From: Thiorhodovibrio litoralis
GTDB taxonomy: Bacteria; Pseudomonadota; Gammaproteobacteria; Chromatiales; Chromatiaceae
Assembly (NCBI RefSeq): GCF_033954455.1
Contig: NZ_CP121473.1
Span: forward strand, 2,714,501 to 2,778,500
Direction of reading: 5' to 3'
DNA length: 64,000 bases
Shown here: piece after piece, positions 1 to 7,712 of the stretch
Layout of the letters: every line of letters starts with the position of its first letter
Numbering within the stretch: position 1 is the first letter of the stretch
Translations under genes and position numbers: made by a program
The notes under the pieces: generated by a model
Databases searched by the model: none
The model's input: only the letters and a program-made list of their open reading frames with translations
Told to the model about the DNA's origin: nothing

Positions 1-513
1 TTGCATCGGGCGCTGACCGGCTACCTGCAACCGGGAGTTGATCTGGGCCTGCTGCGCGAGGAACTGGCGCGATTCGCCAATGCCGAGATCGAGGGGCTGC
101 GCGCTTATCTGCGCGCGCTTGAGACCATCGCCACCCTGAGTCCGTTGCTCGGTCTGCTTGGCACGGTGTTCGGAATGATCGAGGCCTTTCAGCAGCTCGA
201 GCAGGCGGGGGCGCGGGTCGATCCGGCGCTGCTCTCGGGTGGCATCTGGCAAGCGCTGCTGACCACGGCAGCCGGACTTGGGGTGGCCATCCCGGTGGTG
301 TTTGCCCACGCCTGGCTGGAGCAGCGGGTGGAGCGCTGCGGTTATCGCATGGAGGATGCGGTGACCCGCGTTTTTACTCGCGACCTGGCAAGAGCAGGTG
401 CTTCCGGTATGTCCCAATCAACGCCGGGCGACGCGTCCCAGCCAGCATCCGGCACGATGTCTCAGCCAACACCCGACGATAGGGCACAGGGGCGCGAGAC
501 CGATGCCGTCTGA
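1..513 (+). CDS. exbB: ExbB/TolQ/MotA-family proton channel subunit (5' partial)
   Basis: C-terminal part of an inner-membrane ExbB-type subunit; the window begins inside the gene, so the TTG at base 1 is not a credible start. The MotA/TolQ/ExbB signature is visible as ETIATLSPLLGLLGTVFGMI (residues 41-60), followed by the second conserved helix around GGIWQALLTTAAGLGVAIPV. ExbB forms the pentameric stator that uses proton flow to energise TonB. The tail after residue 135 is Ser/Gln/Pro-rich with short repeats (SQSTP, SQPAS, SQPTP) and is not part of the channel fold. Its stop overlaps the next gene by 11 bases, which marks translational coupling in an exbB-exbD-exbD-tonB operon. Confidence 0.9.
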   Translation: MHRALTGYLQPGVDLGLLREELARFANAEIEGLRAYLRALETIATLSPLLGLLGTVFGMIEAFQQLEQAGARVDPALLSGGIWQALLTTAAGLGVAIPVVFAHAWLEQRVERCGYRMEDAVTRVFTRDLARAGASGMSQSTPGDASQPASGTMSQPTPDDRAQGRETDAV

Positions 514-946
514 GCGCCTGTTGCCGCGGCTTGATCGCCCTGCGCGACGCGCGGCCATCGGGCTGACGCCGCTGATCGACGTGGTTTTCATCCTGCTGTT
601 GTTCTTCATGCTGGCGTCCAACCTCCAGCGTGAACAGGCCTTTTCGCTGCAGCTGGCGGCGCCACAACCGCTGGTGCCATCGGCACTGGCGTCGGAACCG
701 CCGCGCGCGCCTGCAGCCGCTCAAACCCCGGTTGCGCGCGTGCATCTCGCGGAAGGGGGGGGATTTCGCCTCGACGGTCAACCCATCGCGGCAGCGGACC
801 TGGCCCCGGCGCTATCGCGGCGGCGGGAGCAGGAGCAGGACCTGAGGGTGCTCCTGATTCCGGCCGCTGGCGTGAGCCTGCAGCAGTTGGTCACTGTGCT
901 CGACCATCTGGCCGCGGCCGGAATTGCGGAAGTTACGCTGCAGTGA
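503..946 (+). CDS. exbD: ExbD-type biopolymer transport protein (first copy)
   Basis: Single-span inner-membrane protein of the ExbD/TolR family, 147 residues from the ATG at 503. The N-terminal helix carries the family motif TPLIDVVFILLLFFML with the membrane aspartate that relays protons. The rest is a periplasmic domain ending in a VTVLDHLAAAGIAEVTLQ-like strand-helix. The ATG at 503 is preferred over the upstream in-frame start at 398 because that extension lies wholly inside exbB and lacks family similarity. It overlaps exbB by 11 bases and the next exbD by 4 (GTGA). Confidence 0.9.
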   Translation: MPSERLLPRLDRPARRAAIGLTPLIDVVFILLLFFMLASNLQREQAFSLQLAAPQPLVPSALASEPPRAPAAAQTPVARVHLAEGGGFRLDGQPIAAADLAPALSRRREQEQDLRVLLIPAAGVSLQQLVTVLDHLAAAGIAEVTLQ

Positions 947-1368
947 AGCTTGTCCGGCGACACCCAAGCACGTCTGCAAGCGCGCGCGAGCAGGCGCTGA
1001 TCCCGCTGATTAACGTTGTTTTTCTGATGCTGATCTTTTTCATGGTGGTGGGGCGTCTGGTGCCGTCAGAGTTTTTTGCGGTCGAGCCGCCGAGCGCCCG
1101 GGTTGGCACAACGGATGCTCCGGGTGCCTCCTCGGATTCCTGGATGTTGTTGGTCAGTGCCGACGGGCGTTTGGCGCTGAACGGTCAGGCGATCACCGCT
1201 GGGGCGCTGGCCGCGCGACTGCGGGCAGCGGGCGCCGGTCAGGGTCTGCCTGAGCTGATACTCAGGGCCGATGGCGCGCTCAACACCGCCACTTTGCGCG
1301 CGCTGCTCGAGCGCCTGCGCGCGGTCGGTCTGCAGCGGATTCAACTGGTCACGATCCCGGTGCGCTGA
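943..1368 (+). CDS. ExbD-type biopolymer transport protein (second copy)
   Basis: A second ExbD/TolR-family protein of 141 residues, starting with GTG inside the stop of the first copy. The motif IPLINVVFLMLIFFMVV occupies residues 21-37. The membrane acidic residue of canonical ExbD (TPLIDVVF) is an asparagine here (PLINVVF), a feature seen in the second partner of paired-ExbD operons. Such pairs probably form heterodimers in which one member lacks the proton-relay carboxylate; that role is inferred. A periplasmic domain follows the helix. Confidence 0.85.
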   Translation: MKLVRRHPSTSASAREQALIPLINVVFLMLIFFMVVGRLVPSEFFAVEPPSARVGTTDAPGASSDSWMLLVSADGRLALNGQAITAGALAARLRAAGAGQGLPELILRADGALNTATLRALLERLRAVGLQRIQLVTIPVR

Positions 1369-2276
1369 TGGAGATTGGCGCCCGTCACTGGCTGGTCGCG
1401 CTGCTGATCGCCGGCGGCATGCATGCGGCGCTCGCCCTGACGCTCGTCCAGGTGGCTAGCCCGCCGCCAGCCTTGCCGGTCACCATTTCCCTGACGTTGG
1501 GTGACGGCGCTGGCCAATCGGCGGCGGGGGGACCGGCGGTCGCTCAGTCGGACGCGGACGGTCGCTCTGAACCGGTCTCAGAAACCCCGGATGCCCCGGC
1601 TTCGGCGCCAATGGATGCTGCGGACAGCGTGCCTGAACGGGCGCTTGAAGCAACGTCCGAGCCCAAAGCGGAAATCACGCCAGAACCTGCTGCGGAGTCA
1701 GAGTTGGTTCCCGAGTCTGAACCAGAGCCGCAGCCGCGGCCGCGGCCAGAGCCCAAGCCAGAGCCTAAGCCGTTACCGCAGCCCGAGGATGGAAAACCGG
1801 CGGAATCAGAACGCCGATCCCAGGCTGCGGACACCACCGTCAAACCCAAGGTCGAGCCATCAGCAGCGATATCTCGCCCATCTGCTCAGGCCACTTCGCC
1901 GGCTGCCAGCTCAGTCGCGGGTGCAGGGGAGGGCGGCCGTGGCAAAGCTTCTGGGGGCGGTAGATCAGACGCGCGGGCAGGCGCCGCGAGTGCGTCGGCC
2001 TACTATGGCCGGTTGGCGCGCGCTCTGCAAAAGCACAAGCGCTACCCGGAGCAGGCTCGGCGCCTGCGTCAGGAAGGCCGGGTCAAGGTGCGTTTTACTA
2101 TCGACAGGGGCGGGCGGGTTATTTCGCAACAGATCGTCGTTAGCTCTGGTCATGCACTGCTCGACCGCGAGGTGGAGGCCATGCTAAGACGCGCCTCGCC
2201 GCTCCCGGCGATCCCCGCGAGTCTCTCAAAGTCCCGACTGACGCTTACCCTGCCAATTGTGTTTAATTTGCGATAG
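1368..2276 (+). CDS. tonB: TonB energy transducer
   Basis: A 302-residue TonB protein. Residues 8-27 form the membrane anchor (HWLVALLIAGGMHAALALTL, including the conserved helix histidine). A long Pro/Glu/Lys/Ala-rich periplasm-spanning segment follows (about residues 75-200, with many PEPKPEP-like units), then a C-terminal TonB domain with the hallmark YPEQARRLRQEGRVKVRFTI and a closing LPIVFNLR. It couples the ExbBD proton channel to outer-membrane receptors. Its ATG overlaps the preceding stop by one base. No receptor gene is in the window, so the substrate is unknown, but the broken DUF4198 gene behind it hints at metal uptake. Confidence 0.92.
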   Translation: MEIGARHWLVALLIAGGMHAALALTLVQVASPPPALPVTISLTLGDGAGQSAAGGPAVAQSDADGRSEPVSETPDAPASAPMDAADSVPERALEATSEPKAEITPEPAAESELVPESEPEPQPRPRPEPKPEPKPLPQPEDGKPAESERRSQAADTTVKPKVEPSAAISRPSAQATSPAASSVAGAGEGGRGKASGGGRSDARAGAASASAYYGRLARALQKHKRYPEQARRLRQEGRVKVRFTIDRGGRVISQQIVVSSGHALLDREVEAMLRRASPLPAIPASLSKSRLTLTLPIVFNLR

Positions 2277-2494
2277 CGCTCATGTCGTGCGCGCGCGCAT
2301 CCAGCATCAGGCCGCCTTGTTGGATGCGTGAAGCTGAGGTCGAGTTGCAGCTCGCGACCGGTGTCCTGGTCGAGGATTTCTGTTGATGGGATGAGCTCCT
2401 GAAAATGGGCTGACACAGCCAGTGGCAGCCACAGGAGGATCAAGTATGCGGCGGAATTAAGGGATGCCGTGTGACGGGAACTGAAATGGCTCAT
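2265..2494 (-). pseudogene. Truncated DUF4198 (NikK-like) periplasmic protein gene
   Basis: On the minus strand an ATG at 2494 opens a signal peptide (LILLWLPLAVSA) followed by HFQELIPSTEIL and a LDLSFTHP segment, which is the start of DUF4198 proteins of the NikK type, periplasmic partners of TonB-dependent metal uptake. After FTHP (near 2321) the frame no longer matches. Shifted by one base the same strand reads QGGLMLDARAHD, resembling the family's next block, and then stops near 2265. So only about 75 of some 260 codons remain, with a frameshift. The gene converges on tonB and overlaps its last codons. Confidence 0.65.
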
Positions 2495-2556
2495 GGTGGC
2501 ATCTGGAGGGTGCGTCGGGTTAGGGCCTCCCGAGGCGAATGTCCCTTAAGTGCAAT

Positions 2557-2572
2557 ATAGGGTTTTCCCTAT
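2557..2572. promoter_or_regulatory. Short inverted repeat upstream of rlpA
   Basis: ATAGGG at 2557-2562 is mirrored by CCCTAT at 2567-2572 across a TTTT loop, about 145 bases upstream of the rlpA start. The surrounding DNA is more AT-rich than its neighbours. It may be an operator or leader hairpin; the sequence alone does not decide. Confidence 0.35.
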
Positions 2573-2717
2573 GCGGGTTTTCCTGTATCCTCGCGTCTTT
2601 GAAATTTGTGACGCAGTTCCGCTGACTCTGTCGCTGGGTGTTTTCAGCTCTCATGAAGGGCTGGTGATGCCGGACGGCAAGATGCTGCGGAATCTAACGG
2701 TAACGAGGATTTCGAGG

Positions 2718-3146
2718 ATGACGACCAAACCCTTCGCCAACAATGTCGCGCGCCGCCTGCCATTTGCTTTTGCGGGCGTTCTGCTGCTGTTGATCGCTGT
2801 GCCTGGCCTGGCATCCGTTAAGGCGGCACCGGGTGCCGTGGAGCAGGGCTTCGCTTCCTACTACCACGACAGTCTGGACGGTAACAAGACGGCCAGTGGC
2901 CAAGTCTACGACAAGGATCGCATCAGCGCCGCGCACAAGACCTTGCCGCTGGGTACTAAGGTCAAGGTGACAGATGTCGACACCGGACGTTCCATCGTGG
3001 TGCGAATTAATGACCGCGGGCCCTTTGTGAAGGGACGCATCATCGACCTGTCGCGCCGCGCCGCGTCTGAACTGAAAATGCTCAAGCGCGGTGTCACGCC
3101 TGTGAAGGTCGAGGTGCTGAGCTTGCCGAAGAGTACCGGCGCCTAA
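2718..3146 (+). CDS. rlpA: RlpA-family septal ring lytic transglycosylase / DPBB protein
   Basis: A 142-residue exported protein with a double-psi beta-barrel. Residues 1-38 are an N-terminal signal segment (LPFAFAGVLLLLIAVPGLAS). The core reads GFASYYHDSLDGNKTASGQ, then AAHKTLPLGTKVKVTDV and VRINDRGPFVKGRIIDLSR, matching RlpA, which cleaves denuded glycan strands at the division site. There is no C-terminal SPOR domain, so it is a short-type RlpA. The ATG at 2718 is chosen because it directly precedes the signal peptide and has a GAGG ribosome site; the upstream extension to 2550 is unlike any family member. A strong terminator follows. Confidence 0.85.
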   Translation: MTTKPFANNVARRLPFAFAGVLLLLIAVPGLASVKAAPGAVEQGFASYYHDSLDGNKTASGQVYDKDRISAAHKTLPLGTKVKVTDVDTGRSIVVRINDRGPFVKGRIIDLSRRAASELKMLKRGVTPVKVEVLSLPKSTGA

Positions 3147-3190
3147 AACGCCTTCAGCCATGACGCGCGCCTGATGGCGCTCGTCCCGAT

Positions 3191-3242
3191 AGCCCAGCCG
3201 GTCGCCATGCCTGTCATGGCAGGCCGGCTGGGCTGTTTTGTT
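3191..3242 (+). terminator. Rho-independent terminator after rlpA
   Basis: AGCCCAGCCGG at 3191-3201 pairs perfectly with CCGGCTGGGCT at 3224-3234 (11 bp), with a smaller GCCATGCC/GGCATGGC-like stem inside the loop, and is followed by GTTTTGTTT. It ends the rlpA transcript. Confidence 0.85.
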
Positions 3243-3339
3243 TGGCGATGCGCCCAACCTGCGTCAATGAGCCTGCGTCAATTAGCCGGCATCAATCGGC
3301 GTGCGTAAATCATGAGAGATTTTGTCGGAATTAGGAATC

Positions 3340-3375
3340 CTCATTGTTTGCCCGGATGGCAAAGGCAACAATGAG
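3340..3375. promoter_or_regulatory. Inverted repeat upstream of the haem-protein gene
   Basis: CTCATTGTT (3340-3348) and AACAATGAG (3367-3375) form perfect 9-bp arms around an 18-base centre that itself contains GCC...GGC. It lies 28 bases before the next start codon, in the probable leader. It could be a dyad operator or an mRNA hairpin; there is no T-run, so it is not a terminator. Confidence 0.45.
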
Positions 3376-3402
3376 CGTTCACTGATTTAAGGAGTTCTAA
3401 CC

Positions 3403-3984
3403 ATGCGTATGTTTTCTTTGATGACCGCGAGCCTGCTTGCAGCCACGGCATTTTCCGGTGCGGCACTGGCCGAGCAGAGCTCGGCAATGATGGATGCCTA
3501 CCAGGCACGGATGCTGATTCAACAATTTGCCCAGCAACTGCAGGGCGAGTTGAAAGGCGCGATGAAGGACGGCGGACCCGTTGCCGCGGTGGCAATATGC
3601 AAAGATAAAGCGCCGGCGATTGCTGAGTCCCTGTCGCAGCAAAGCGGTTGGGACATTAAACGCACCAGCATGAAGGCGCGCAACGTCGCGCTGAACAGTC
3701 CGGATGTCTGGGAACGTCGGGTGCTGCAGCAGTTCGAGGATCGTGCTGGTGCCGGTGAAGACCCGAATAGCCTGACCTATGCTGAAGTGGTGAAGGAAGA
3801 CCAGGGCAAGAGCTATCGCTTCATGAAGGCCATTCCCACGGGCCAGGTCTGTCTCGCCTGTCATGGCAAGGAGATCAATCCCGAGATTGCCGCGGCGCTG
3901 GATCAGGCTTATCCGCAGGATCAGGCGCGGGGATACCAGGCCGGCGATCTGCGTGGCGCTTTTTCACTGAAGAAACCGCTCTGA
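3403..3984 (+). CDS. Tll0287-like (DUF3365) haem-binding periplasmic protein
   Basis: A 193-residue protein with a clear signal peptide (cleavage near ALA-EQ, residue 23). It has the DUF3365/Tll0287-like layout: an N-terminal helical part, the AVAICKDKAPAIAE block with its cysteine near residue 66, RTSMKARN and LNSPD elements, and a c-type haem site CLACH at about residues 146-150. Family members are PAS-like haem proteins proposed to sense or transfer electrons; the partner is unknown here. AAGGAG at 3389-3394 supports the ATG at 3403. It stands alone between a hairpin-bearing leader and a different transcription unit. Confidence 0.82.
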   Translation: MRMFSLMTASLLAATAFSGAALAEQSSAMMDAYQARMLIQQFAQQLQGELKGAMKDGGPVAAVAICKDKAPAIAESLSQQSGWDIKRTSMKARNVALNSPDVWERRVLQQFEDRAGAGEDPNSLTYAEVVKEDQGKSYRFMKAIPTGQVCLACHGKEINPEIAAALDQAYPQDQARGYQAGDLRGAFSLKKPL

Positions 3985-4043
3985 GCGCTTGAAAATCCGC
4001 GCGCCTCTCGCGAGAATCTCCGCTTTAAGATTGTCCGCCCGTG

Positions 4044-4065
4044 GCATGCTAAGCCCTTAGCATGC
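4044..4065. promoter_or_regulatory. Perfect 10-bp palindrome with a short direct repeat
   Basis: GCATGCTAAG (4044-4053) is followed after CC by its exact complement CTTAGCATGC (4056-4065). Immediately after comes a direct duplication of the type CATGCCCAGCCC/CGTGCCCAGCCC. It sits 68 bases before the next start codon. The near-zero spacer suggests a protein-binding dyad more than an RNA hairpin. Confidence 0.4.
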
Positions 4066-4133
4066 CCAGCCCCTGGCGTGCCCAGCCCGCAGGCGGGGGC
4101 GCTCGGGCGCGGACCAGCTGCCCGGAGGAGTCT

Positions 4134-4787
4134 ATGGCCGAACCCACATTCGATGTGCTTTTCTCGGGCGAGCTGATAGGCTCGGCAGACCCGGAGCATG
4201 TCAAACAGCGTCTGGCGCAGATGTTCAAGCTCGATGAAGCCGGCGCGGCCCGCCTGTTTGGGGGGCATCGGGTCTTCATCAAGCGCGGAGTCGATCAGGC
4301 CACGGCTGACCGGTTTCGCGAGGTTTTCGCCAAAGCCGGTGCCCTGGCTGAGATCGAACAGGTGGGCGGCGAGCCAGAAGAGGTTTTCCATTTCGACGAC
4401 TCCGACGACGAAGCCGACACGCCCGCGCAGGCCCCCGTTCAGAATCAAACTGCCCAGAATACACTAGGCCAGCATCAAGCAGACCAGAATCAATCTGCCG
4501 AGCATCAATCAGCCGAGCATCAAGCGGCCCAGCATCAATCAGCCCAACCCTCGGCTGCCGGCGACGCGGCGGGCTCCTGGTCGGTCGCGCCGGCCGGTTC
4601 CGAGCTTGAAGAGCTGTCGGATAGCGCTCCTGAACAAAATCCGGACACCAGCCAGCTGAGTCTGGTCGAAGGCAACGACTGGACGCTTGAGGATTGCGCC
4701 CCGCCGCCACTGGCGCAGGCGATTCCGGACATCGACTCCATGGAGCTCGAGCCGTCATCCAAGTCCGACAGCGCCGCGTCATCCTGA
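4134..4787 (+). CDS. Conserved hypothetical protein with N-terminal FSGEL domain and pentapeptide-repeat linker
   Basis: A 217-residue cytoplasmic protein with no signal or membrane segment. Residues 1-80 form a small alpha/beta domain (FDVLFSGELIGSADPEHVKQ, then FKLDEAGAARLFGGHRVFIK) of a kind found at the N-terminus of several proteobacterial hypothetical and RDD-type proteins; its function is not known to me. Residues 103-137 are seven Gln-rich five-residue units encoded by 15-base repeats, and the remainder is acidic, Ser/Pro-rich and probably disordered. The ATG at 4134 is chosen for the strong GGAGGAG seven bases upstream. The window offers no functional partner. Confidence 0.7.
   Translation: MAEPTFDVLFSGELIGSADPEHVKQRLAQMFKLDEAGAARLFGGHRVFIKRGVDQATADRFREVFAKAGALAEIEQVGGEPEEVFHFDDSDDEADTPAQAPVQNQTAQNTLGQHQADQNQSAEHQSAEHQAAQHQSAQPSAAGDAAGSWSVAPAGSELEELSDSAPEQNPDTSQLSLVEGNDWTLEDCAPPPLAQAIPDIDSMELEPSSKSDSAASS
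4440..4544 (+). repeat. In-frame 15-base tandem repeat (7 units)
   Basis: Seven consecutive 15-base units encode QNQTA, QNTLG, QHQAD, QNQSA, EHQSA, EHQAA and QHQSA. The middle units are nearly identical in DNA (core GCATCAATCAGCC), implying recent slippage expansion of a Gln/His-rich linker. Confidence 0.85.
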
Positions 4788-4846
4788 TGTCTGCTTGCCC
4801 GTCGGCGTCCCGCTTTATCCCCTGAAACGAGTGATTCCCCGCACGC

Positions 4847-6076
4847 ATGAACCAGTCAATATCATCTGAGGTCCATCCCCATATCGTCATCGGCGGCGGG
4901 ATCAGCGGTCTTGGCGCGGCCTTTTTCGCATCCCGCACCGGCACGCCGACCCTGGTACTGGAGCAGAATGCGCGCGTTGGCGGCTGCATGAATACCCAGA
5001 GTTTCGATGCGCTCGAGGATTTCTGGGTCGAGGCCGGCAGTCATAGCTGTTTCAACAGCTACGGCCACTTACTCGAGATCCTGGAGCAGATCGGCGCGCT
5101 CGGGCGGATTCAGGCAAAAGCGAAGGCGAGCTACAAACTCTGGCGGGGCGGTAAGCGGGCGTCCATCCTGTCGGCTTTGCATCCGTTTGAGCTGGCGACC
5201 TCGCTGCCGAAGCTGTTTAAGCTCGACAAGGAGCAGCTGAGCGTTCACGAATATTATGGCCAGGGACTGGGGCGCAAGAATTATCGCGATTTGTTCGGCC
5301 CGGCGTTTCGCTCCGTCATCTGTCAAACAGCCGACGACTATCCTGCCGCGGCCCTGTTCCGCAAAAAGCCGCGGCGCAAAGAAGTGCTGCGCAGCTTTAC
5401 CATGCCGGGCGGACTGGCCGAGATCCCGCGCGCTCTGGCCGCGCGGGATGACATCGAGGTGCGCTTGGGCGCCGGCGTCAGCGCGCTGAGTGCGGACGCC
5501 GACGGCTATCGCATCGCGCTGGAAAATGGTGAGACTTTGCGCGCCGCGCGCGTCACCCTGGCGGTGCCGCCGGATGTCACCACACGGCTGTTGCAACAGG
5601 TCGCACCGGCCGCTGCGGCGGCAACCTCGCACCTTGGCGTTGCCGAGATCGATTCGCTGCTGCTGGCGTTCAAGCGCGAGGATCTCAAGCTTCGACCCAT
5701 CGCGGGTCTGATCAGCGTGGATGGGGCTTTTCTGTCCGCCGTGTCGCGGGACTTTCTCGACCACCCACGGTATCGCGGTTTTGCCTTTCATTTCCCCGGC
5801 GGCCAACTGGCACCCGAGCGCCAGGTTGAGCTGGCCTGTCAGGCGCTGGACGTAACCGCTGACAAGGCAGTCGGCGTGCGCCATGAGCGTAATCGGTTGC
5901 CCAGTCTGCGCCAGGGGCATTGGGAGTTGATCGCGGAACTGGATCAGGCGCTTGGTGCCGCCAGTGCGGGTAGGCATGGGCTCGCCGTGACCGGTAACTG
6001 GTTCCTGGGGGTGTCGATCGAGGACTGCCTGACGCGCAGCGATAGCGAAATGACGCGGCTTTTCAGGAGTAGATAA
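4847..6076 (+). CDS. FAD-dependent amine-oxidase / protoporphyrinogen-oxidase-like oxidoreductase
   Basis: A 409-residue flavoprotein. The dinucleotide-binding motif is HIVIGGGISGLGAAFFASR (residues 12-30) with the following acidic strand TLVLEQNARVGGCMNT, which is typical of HemY/phytoene-desaturase/monoamine-oxidase folds. A C-terminal segment GLAVTGNWFLGVSIEDCL matches the second FAD contact. The overall shape resembles HemY-type protoporphyrinogen oxidases, but sequence alone does not fix the substrate, so no gene name is given. It ends 3 bases before creA, so the two are probably co-transcribed. Confidence 0.8.
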   Translation: MNQSISSEVHPHIVIGGGISGLGAAFFASRTGTPTLVLEQNARVGGCMNTQSFDALEDFWVEAGSHSCFNSYGHLLEILEQIGALGRIQAKAKASYKLWRGGKRASILSALHPFELATSLPKLFKLDKEQLSVHEYYGQGLGRKNYRDLFGPAFRSVICQTADDYPAAALFRKKPRRKEVLRSFTMPGGLAEIPRALAARDDIEVRLGAGVSALSADADGYRIALENGETLRAARVTLAVPPDVTTRLLQQVAPAAAAATSHLGVAEIDSLLLAFKREDLKLRPIAGLISVDGAFLSAVSRDFLDHPRYRGFAFHFPGGQLAPERQVELACQALDVTADKAVGVRHERNRLPSLRQGHWELIAELDQALGAASAGRHGLAVTGNWFLGVSIEDCLTRSDSEMTRLFRSR

Positions 6077-6079
6077 AGG

Positions 6080-6646
6080 ATGAAAGCTTTTCTATCACCA
6101 GGCTCTCTGAAGGCAAGAGCCTCGCTCAAGCGGCTGACCGTCGCTTTGCTGCTGTTGCTCTGGTTGCCAAGCAGCGCCTGGGCCGAGCGGGTTGGCGAGG
6201 TCAGTACCAAATTCAAGCTGGTCGGGCCGAACGACAAAATCGTCATCGAGGTATTTCAGGACCCGGACGTACCCGGGGTGGCCTGCTATCTCAGCCGCGC
6301 CGACACCGGCGGCGTTAGCGGTGCTGTCGGACTGGCGGAGGACACCTCGGATTCGTCCCTGGCCTGTCGGCAGGTCGGGCCTGTGCAGTTGCCGGAGGAT
6401 ATCGCCAATGGCAAGCGAGACGGGGATGAGGTGTTCAAGAAACGCACCTCGCTGCTGACCAAGACCATGCAGGTGGTGCGCTTTTACGACGCCCCGCGCA
6501 ACACGCTCGTGTACCTCTCCTACAGTGATCGCATCATCGAGGGCTCCCCGAAGAACAGCACCTCCGTGGTGGTGATCCGGCCCTGGCCGGGTGGCGCGGA
6601 CAAGAGTGGCGCAAACTCTGACAATGCCAGCCAGTCCGGAAAATAG
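6080..6646 (+). CDS. creA: CreA family protein
   Basis: A 188-residue exported protein of the CreA family. It has an N-terminal signal (VALLLLLWLPSSAWA, cleavage about residue 37) followed by the conserved ERVGEVSTKFKLVGPNDKI, FQDPDVPGVACYLSRADTGG, and a C-terminal VYLSYSDRIIEGSPKNSTSV. The biochemical role of CreA is not established. It follows the FAD oxidoreductase by 3 bases. Two cysteines (in GVACYLS and SLACRQV) could form a disulphide in the periplasm. Confidence 0.88.
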   Translation: MKAFLSPGSLKARASLKRLTVALLLLLWLPSSAWAERVGEVSTKFKLVGPNDKIVIEVFQDPDVPGVACYLSRADTGGVSGAVGLAEDTSDSSLACRQVGPVQLPEDIANGKRDGDEVFKKRTSLLTKTMQVVRFYDAPRNTLVYLSYSDRIIEGSPKNSTSVVVIRPWPGGADKSGANSDNASQSGK

Positions 6647-6821
6647 GTTCACCGGACAACGTCAGTGGACACTTGGCCTCGACCGGGATACTGGTGGGCT
6701 GCTGGTCGGATGCTGGTGAGATGCTGGGTCTTTTACAAGCGCACGCGACTGATGAACAAAATCTGTATGCTGGACTTGAAGCTGGATTTTTAACTGAATT
6801 GCGATTGGGAGGAACCGGACT

Positions 6822-7010
6822 ATGCGATTGACTTTGCTTGCTTTTGCCTTCTTACTTCTGCCGTTCCTAAACGGCTGCGCACGAGAACCTGTCCAGCCGC
6901 GTGCAGTTGCTCCGGCGACCCCTTGCCCGTGTTATGGCCCTGCTAACTGCATCGGCCCGCAAGGTGGGCGCTATTGTGTCAACGCCCACGGGAACCGCGT
7001 ATTGCGGTGA
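6822..7010 (+). CDS. Small Cys-rich lipoprotein, hypothetical
   Basis: A 62-residue lipoprotein. The signal peptide MRLTLLAFAFLLLPFLNGC ends in the lipobox LNGC (Cys19), after which about 43 residues remain, including PCPCYGPANCIGPQGGRYCV with four cysteines. A strong GGAGG lies 10 bases before the ATG. I recognise no domain. It stands alone and converges on thiE. Confidence 0.7.
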   Translation: MRLTLLAFAFLLLPFLNGCAREPVQPRAVAPATPCPCYGPANCIGPQGGRYCVNAHGNRVLR

Positions 7011-7021
7011 TTCTTAACCAG

Positions 7022-7041
7022 CTCGCGGATTAGTGCGCGAG
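7022..7041. terminator. Possible bidirectional terminator hairpin
   Basis: CTCGCG at 7022-7027 and CGCGAG at 7036-7041 form a 6-bp stem with an 8-base loop followed by GTTTGG, between the convergent lipoprotein and thiE genes. The U-tract is short, so termination is only plausible. Confidence 0.35.
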
Positions 7042-7064
7042 TTTGGTCGCTCTAGGGAGATGAT

Positions 7065-7712
7065 CTAGGCGCGGGCTTCTCGCGCTCGGTCAACCTGCGC
7101 GCGAATCTCTTGCGCAGCCGCTGCCGCATCTGTAGCGGCGCAGATGGCCGAAACCACGGCCAGCCCGCGGGCACCGCTGCGGATGACATCCGCGGCATGC
7201 TCGGCGCGTAAACCGCCGATAGCCACCTTCGGGAGCCAAGTTTCGGCGTCGCAAATGGCGCGCAGCCCAGCGAATCCAAGCGGGGTGGCGTGGTCCGCCT
7301 TGGTCGTGGTCGCGAATATCGGACCAACGCCAAGGTAATCCACAAGCGCGGGATCGGCCGCGCGCGCAAGATCCGGCGTCTCAACCGACAACCCAATGAT
7401 CGCCTGCTGACCCAGCCGCGCCCGCGCCGCGCCCGGATCGGCATCGGACTGGCCGATGTGCAGACCATCGGCGCCAATAGCCTCAGCAACCTCAATACGA
7501 TCATTGATGATCAGCGCAGCCTGATCTGGGCTAAGTGCGGCCTTGAGTGCTAGGCCAAGCTCTATCAGCTGGGCGTCGCTGGCGCTTTTGTGGCGCAGCT
7601 GCACCATGGTCGCACCGCCGCGAACCGCGGCAAGGACGGTATCGAAAACACCGCGCGCACCGCACAGTTGCGGGTCTGTGACCAGATAAACCCCAAGGTC
7701 GAACGCCTTCAC
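7065..7712 (-). CDS. thiE: Thiamine-phosphate synthase
   Basis: A 215-residue TIM-barrel enzyme that joins HMP-pyrophosphate and thiazole phosphate to give thiamine phosphate. Family motifs are YLVTDPQLCG (start), GGATMVQLRHK (residues 32-42), LIINDRIEVAEAIGADGLHI (substrate Asp and His), and DYLGVGPIFATTTK (phosphate loop), with IGGL near the end. The start overlaps the stop of thiM by four bases, so the two salvage-pathway genes are translationally coupled. Confidence 0.93.
   Translation of the reverse strand: MKAFDLGVYLVTDPQLCGARGVFDTVLAAVRGGATMVQLRHKSASDAQLIELGLALKAALSPDQAALIINDRIEVAEAIGADGLHIGQSDADPGAARARLGQQAIIGLSVETPDLARAADPALVDYLGVGPIFATTTKADHATPLGFAGLRAICDAETWLPKVAIGGLRAEHAADVIRSGARGLAVVSAICAATDAAAAAQEIRAQVDRAREARA

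Noticed and set aside
5069-5977. A 302-codon minus-strand open frame
   Set aside because: Antisense to the FAD oxidoreductase gene, which has the clear dinucleotide fold.
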